Positions 32,496 to 35,679 of a DNA stretch of 35,679 nucleotides are shown in pieces; the stretch's first letter is position 1, and each line of letters begins with the position of its first letter. A program made the translations under genes and the position numbers. This DNA comes from an uncultured Acidobacteriia bacterium (GTDB lineage Bacteria > Acidobacteriota > Terriglobia > Bryobacterales > Bryobacteraceae). The DNA is taken from assembly GCA_903828455.1 (NCBI GenBank), contig CAIKMJ010000048.1, positions 1 to 35,679 on the forward strand, written 5' to 3'. The notes under the pieces are model-generated. The model worked only from the letters and a program-made list of their open reading frames with translations, searched no databases and had not been told where the DNA came from.

Positions 32496-33761
32496 CTATA
32501 GCAGGGCTTCGAGGCCGCGGCAGGCTGCCGCTACGCCATCTTCTTCCGACATTGCCGCACTGGCGCGCGCTGCCGCGCGGGCGTAGCTTTGGTCACTCAA
32601 CATTTCCCGAAGAGCATTTGCCGCGGTGGCGGCGCGGTAATCGGCTCGCCTGACGGTGAGGCCGGCGCCCAGTTTGCGGACGCGCCGGGCGTTATCGGGC
32701 TGGTCGTGACTCCACGGCACCACAATCATCGGCCGGGCGGCACGGAGGGCCTGTGCGGTGGTGCCGACGCCGCCCTGGTGGACGGTGGCGGCGGCGCGGC
32801 CCAGCAGTTCGGAGTAGGGCGCGTATTCGGTGACGAAGATGCTGTCGGGCAGCGGCTCCTGCGGGAGATTGCGCGGGTCGCGGCCGGTGAGCAGGACGGC
32901 GCGGCAGCCGGCGGCGAGAGCGGCGCGGGCGCTTTCCTGGTAGAACGTGCCGGCGTCGAGGGGCGCTGAGGAGCCGAGGGTGAAGACGACGGGCGGCGGG
33001 CCGGATTCGAGGAAGCGCTGGAGTGCGGGCGGGAGGCCGGCGCCGGGTTCGAGCTTGTCGTAGAAGGGGAAGCCGGTGATTTCGGTGCGGGCGGGCCAGT
33101 CGGGCTGCGGGCGGGCGAGGATGCGGGAGAACCACGCCTGGGTGCCGTGCGGGGAGTGCATGCCGCGGAAGAGCGGGTCGCGGAGTTCGCGCAGGCCCAG
33201 TGTGCGGCGCAGGTTGTTCAGCGGCGCGGCCCAGCGGCGGGTGATGGCGAGGGCGAGGCCGACCATGGGACGCCAGAACCAGAGGCCGGAATCCTGAAAG
33301 TTTTCGAGCCACGGAAGGCCGGCGACGACGGGCGGGTCGTAAGGGGAGAGAAAGATCGACGGCTGGAGGGCGACGGAGAGCCAGGGTTTGTTGAGAAGTT
33401 CGGCGACGGTGGGGGTGGCGTAGGCGATGGGGTGGCCGACGAGAACGTCGGCATGGCGGGCGGCGGCGAGGGTGTCTTCGAAGCTGGCCTCGAGGTGAGG
33501 CAGGAACATGCGGCGGATGACGTATTCGGTGCCGGTGCGCGGGTGGACGGCCTGGCGCATGACGGCGGGATCGGTGAGGGCAAAGCCGAGGTCGGGACGG
33601 ACCGGATGGAAGGCGAGGCCTTCGCCTTCGATTTTGGCGCGGTAGATTTCCGAGGTGGCAATGGTGGCGTGGTGACCGCGCGCACGCAGACCGAGAGCGA
33701 CCGCGATATAGGGGTGGAGGTCGCCGAGCGAGCCCAGCGTTGTCAGTAAGAAGCGCGCCAC
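32496..33761 (-). CDS. Family 1 glycosyltransferase (UGT/MGT-like)
   Basis: A 421-residue GT-B fold enzyme. The N-terminal Rossmann half starts FLLTTLGSLGDLHPYIAVALGL, typical of the erythromycin CIII-like/UDP-glucuronosyltransferase family, and the donor-binding half has VFTLGSSA and VHQGGVGTTAQALRAARP followed by VPWSHDQPDNARRV, the family's PSPG-like motif. It should transfer a nucleotide-activated sugar to a lipid or small-molecule acceptor; no acceptor-pathway genes are next to it. The start is GTG 33761 with AGGA 5 nt before it. It is convergent with the NHL gene across the 14-bp repeat. Confidence 0.9.
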   Translation of the reverse strand: MARFLLTTLGSLGDLHPYIAVALGLRARGHHATIATSEIYRAKIEGEGLAFHPVRPDLGFALTDPAVMRQAVHPRTGTEYVIRRMFLPHLEASFEDTLAAARHADVLVGHPIAYATPTVAELLNKPWLSVALQPSIFLSPYDPPVVAGLPWLENFQDSGLWFWRPMVGLALAITRRWAAPLNNLRRTLGLRELRDPLFRGMHSPHGTQAWFSRILARPQPDWPARTEITGFPFYDKLEPGAGLPPALQRFLESGPPPVVFTLGSSAPLDAGTFYQESARAALAAGCRAVLLTGRDPRNLPQEPLPDSIFVTEYAPYSELLGRAAATVHQGGVGTTAQALRAARPMIVVPWSHDQPDNARRVRKLGAGLTVRRADYRAATAANALREMLSDQSYARAAARASAAMSEEDGVAAACRGLEALL

Positions 33762-33798
33762 GGATTCCTGCCCGGTCGCGGTGGCGGTGGAGCGGTGG

Positions 33799-34104
33799 TT
33801 ACTTTTTCGCCGCTTCGCCGGGCTTCTTCATCATCATCATGGTTTCGCCCGCGGGAGCTTCGCCGGATTTGGGAGCTTCGCCGGCTTTGGGGGCTTCTTC
33901 CTGATCGCGCGAATACTTCTGCTCGGTGGAGCTGGCGAGAGCGGGAGAGCCGGGATCGGCGGGGGAGCCGGCGGGGTAGCCGGACGGGGAGACGCCGGTC
34001 AGGGCCTGGTGGCGGCTGCCATCGGGACCGTCAGAGCTGGTGCCGCATCCGGAGAGTAAACAAACCGCGAACAATGCGGTCACAGCCAGAGTTTTGCGAA
34101 GCAT
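33799..34104 (-). CDS. Small lipoprotein with a low-complexity tail
   Basis: A 101-residue protein read from ATG 34104, with AGGAAA close upstream. The signal peptide (MLRKTLAVTALFAVCLLSGC) ends in the lipobox LSGC with the acylated Cys at residue 20. The mature part is disordered: Ser/Gly/Pro-rich, then GEAPK repeats and a run of four Met before KKPGEAAKK, encoded by CAT repeats on the plus strand. No fold is evident and no function is assigned. It is divergent from the ribonucleotide reductase gene. Confidence 0.72.
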   Translation of the reverse strand: MLRKTLAVTALFAVCLLSGCGTSSDGPDGSRHQALTGVSPSGYPAGSPADPGSPALASSTEQKYSRDQEEAPKAGEAPKSGEAPAGETMMMMKKPGEAAKK

Positions 34105-34222
34105 GTTTTTCCTATTATGTCCCATTCTGAACGACGGCGCGCGGCGGCCGCGAGGGGTTGTAACAAAAGTCGGCGGGGAGGCGGGAATCGGGCCTCGTGG
34201 AATCAATGGTTTGGCGAGGGAG

Positions 34223-34268
34223 ATACATCATATAGAAATATTTGTTGACTGAGCACTATATCTTGGGG
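34223..34268. promoter_or_regulatory. Two NrdR-box-like sites upstream of the ribonucleotide reductase gene
   Basis: The NrdR consensus core is CWATATATWG. CTATATCTTG at 34256-34265 matches 9 of 10 and CATCATATAG at 34226-34235 matches 8 of 10. The 16-bp boxes (34223-34238 and 34253-34268) are 30 bp apart centre to centre, close to the three-helical-turn spacing of known pairs. NrdR represses ribonucleotide reductase genes when dNTP/ATP is high. The nrdR gene is not in the window. Confidence 0.55.
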
Positions 34269-34333
34269 CAACATTGCAAATGTCCCCGAAATCGACCGAG
34301 CAGGTTTTGGAGGCATTTTCCAGGAGTGAAAAC

Positions 34334-35679
34334 ATGGGTAACACAGCGACTGTGAGTGCGAAAATGAAGACGTTGGCAAGCGAACAGACCAAGCGTCCAC
34401 CGAAGAACGGGATTGAGTTCCCGAAGTATTTTACTGCCCGGCTGGAGGCCGGCAAGACTCCCTATGACGATGTTCAATGGGAGACCCGAACGGCTACGAT
34501 CGGGAACGACAAGGGCTCGGTCATTTTCGAACAGCGCGATATAGAAGTGCCGTCGGACTGGTCGCAGACGGCGACGAATATTGTTGCCAGCAAGTACTTC
34601 CATGGCAAGCTCGGTTCGCCGGAGCGCGAACGCAGCGTGGGGGAACTGGTGCATCGCGTGGTCGACACCATTGCGGACTGGGGTCTGGCGGATGGTTATT
34701 TTGCGACGCGGCAGGACGGGGAGAATTTTCGCAACGAACTGGCGCATCTGATGCTGCACCAGAAGGCGGCGTTCAATTCGCCGGTGTGGTTCAACGTGGG
34801 CGTGAAGGAATCGCGCGGCTACGGCTGGTTCCATGAAGCGGCGACGGATCAGATTACGCGGCTGACGAATGAAGCGAAGCCGCAGTGCTCGGCGTGCTTC
34901 ATTGTTTCGGTGAAGGATTCGCTGGAATCGATTCTGGATCTGGCGAAGACGGAAGGCATGTTGTTCAAGTGGGGCTCGGGGACGGGTTCCAATCTTTCGG
35001 CGCTGCGGGAAGAAGACGCGATTCTTTCGGGCGGCGGACGGGCGAGCGGACCGCTTTCCTTCATGAAGGGCTTTGACGCGTTTGCGGGCGTGATCAAGTC
35101 GGGCGGCAAGACGCGGCGCGCGGCGAAGATGGTGATCCTCAACGTGGAGCATCCGGATGTGCAGCGCTTCATCTGGTGCAAGGCGAAGGAAGAGAAGAAG
35201 GCGCACACGCTGATTGAAGCGGGCTACGATTCGTCGCTCGATGGCGATGCGTACAGCTCGATCTTCTTCCAGAACGCGAACAATTCGGTGCGCGCGACCG
35301 ATGACTTCATGGAAGCGGTGGTGGAAGACCGCGAGTGGTGGACGAAATCCGTCGGGACGAGCGAGAAGAAGGACCGGTATCGCGCGCGGGATCTGATGCG
35401 CGAGATCGCCGAGGCGACGTGGCAGTGCGGCGACCCGGGGATGCAGTTCGATACGACGATCAACCGGTGGCATCCGTGCAAGAACACGGCGCGGATCAAT
35501 GCGTCGAATCCGTGCTCGGAGTATATGTTCCTCGACGATTCGGCGTGCAACCTTTCGTCGCTGAACCTGATGAAGTTTGTGGGGCCGAACGGGCAGTTCG
35601 ACGTGGAAGCGTTCCGGCACGCGGTGGACACGCTGATTGTGGCGCAGGAAATTCTGGTGGACAACGCGGCTTATCCGAC
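34334..35679 (+). CDS. nrdJ: Vitamin B12-dependent ribonucleotide reductase (class II), 3' partial
   Basis: Reduces ribonucleotides to deoxyribonucleotides using adenosylcobalamin and a cysteine thiyl radical, without needing oxygen. The visible 448 residues start with a Lys-rich leader, then NSPVWFNVG, QCSACFIVSV (with the Cys pair that is reduced and oxidised), the glycine loop GSGTGSNLSAL, GGRASGPLSFMKGFD, KTRRAAKMVILN and NPCSEYMFLDDSACNLSSLNL, which holds the radical-site context. The gene runs off the right edge, so the second half including the C-terminal redox Cys is unseen. AGGAG lies before the ATG at 34334, and no cobalamin riboswitch is visible upstream. Confidence 0.95.
   Translation, partial: MGNTATVSAKMKTLASEQTKRPPKNGIEFPKYFTARLEAGKTPYDDVQWETRTATIGNDKGSVIFEQRDIEVPSDWSQTATNIVASKYFHGKLGSPERERSVGELVHRVVDTIADWGLADGYFATRQDGENFRNELAHLMLHQKAAFNSPVWFNVGVKESRGYGWFHEAATDQITRLTNEAKPQCSACFIVSVKDSLESILDLAKTEGMLFKWGSGTGSNLSALREEDAILSGGGRASGPLSFMKGFDAFAGVIKSGGKTRRAAKMVILNVEHPDVQRFIWCKAKEEKKAHTLIEAGYDSSLDGDAYSSIFFQNANNSVRATDDFMEAVVEDREWWTKSVGTSEKKDRYRARDLMREIAEATWQCGDPGMQFDTTINRWHPCKNTARINASNPCSEYMFLDDSACNLSSLNLMKFVGPNGQFDVEAFRHAVDTLIVAQEILVDNAAYP

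Noticed and set aside
34105-34333. Possible cobalamin riboswitch before nrdJ
   Set aside because: The 229-nt leader has no B12-box-like conserved core; NrdR-like sites explain it better.
1-35679. CRISPR array, tRNA or rRNA genes, complete insertion sequence
   Set aside because: No regularly spaced direct repeats with unique spacers, no cloverleaf-like or rRNA-like segment and no transposase frame were seen; the tandem repeats have no spacers.

Overview
This is a high-GC window whose gene content points to the Acidobacteriota, most likely the Bryobacterales/Solibacter group. The main evidence is two tandem secreted NHL-type propeller proteins ending in what looks like the Solibacter-type C-terminal domain (TIGR03437), and a 1077-residue TonB-dependent-receptor-like outer membrane protein with an N-terminal carboxypeptidase-regulatory domain. 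This placement is inferred from family knowledge; no marker-gene search was possible.

Layout. (1) 1-6.65 kb: the tail of an unknown plus-strand protein, then a minus-strand pyrimidine operon: a small secreted protein, pyrR, pyrB, pyrC, a UPF0182 membrane protein overlapping pyrC, and a small membrane protein. (2) 6.75-13.9 kb: plus-strand housekeeping genes hom, larC, metG, tatD, a polyprenyl diphosphate synthase and an SDR oxidoreductase. larC/metG and tatD/polyprenyl synthase are overlapped and probably translationally coupled. (3) 13.97-17.28 kb: a minus-strand cluster of a 48-residue membrane protein, rph, rdgB, a purine permease of the AzgA type and a DinB-like protein, all tightly overlapped. 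The theme is RNA trimming and purine nucleotide quality control and salvage. (4) 17.3-20.9 kb: a lipoprotein, a diguanylate cyclase, a secreted carboxymuconolactone-decarboxylase-like protein, an intergenic repeat cluster and a RelE/ParE-type toxin-antitoxin pair. (5) 20.9-28.6 kb: the outer membrane receptor overlapping a DUF58 protein, a low-GC island with a DUF262-HNH nuclease, a decayed HicB-like antitoxin, and a long-chain acyl-CoA ligase. (6) 28.8-35.7 kb: two NHL/TIGR03437 paralogues, a family 1 glycosyltransferase, a small lipoprotein, and the 5' part of a B12-dependent ribonucleotide reductase behind two NrdR-box-like sites.

Features beyond the genes: a recurrent -10-like hexamer (TAAACT, TACAAT and similar) sits 7-10 nt before eight start codons, suggesting leaderless or very short-leader transcripts. 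Two unrelated genes end in a 14-bp tandem repeat whose first unit begins with the stop codon; because 14 is not a multiple of three, the units place stops in all three frames, and on both strands. The plus strand changes from C-rich to G-rich around 10-12 kb whatever the gene direction, as replication origins do, but no dnaA or DnaA-box cluster is visible. The DUF262-HNH gene, with its repeated operator-like sequence, is the best candidate for a less-described (defence) element. No CRISPR array, rRNA, tRNA or complete insertion sequence was seen.
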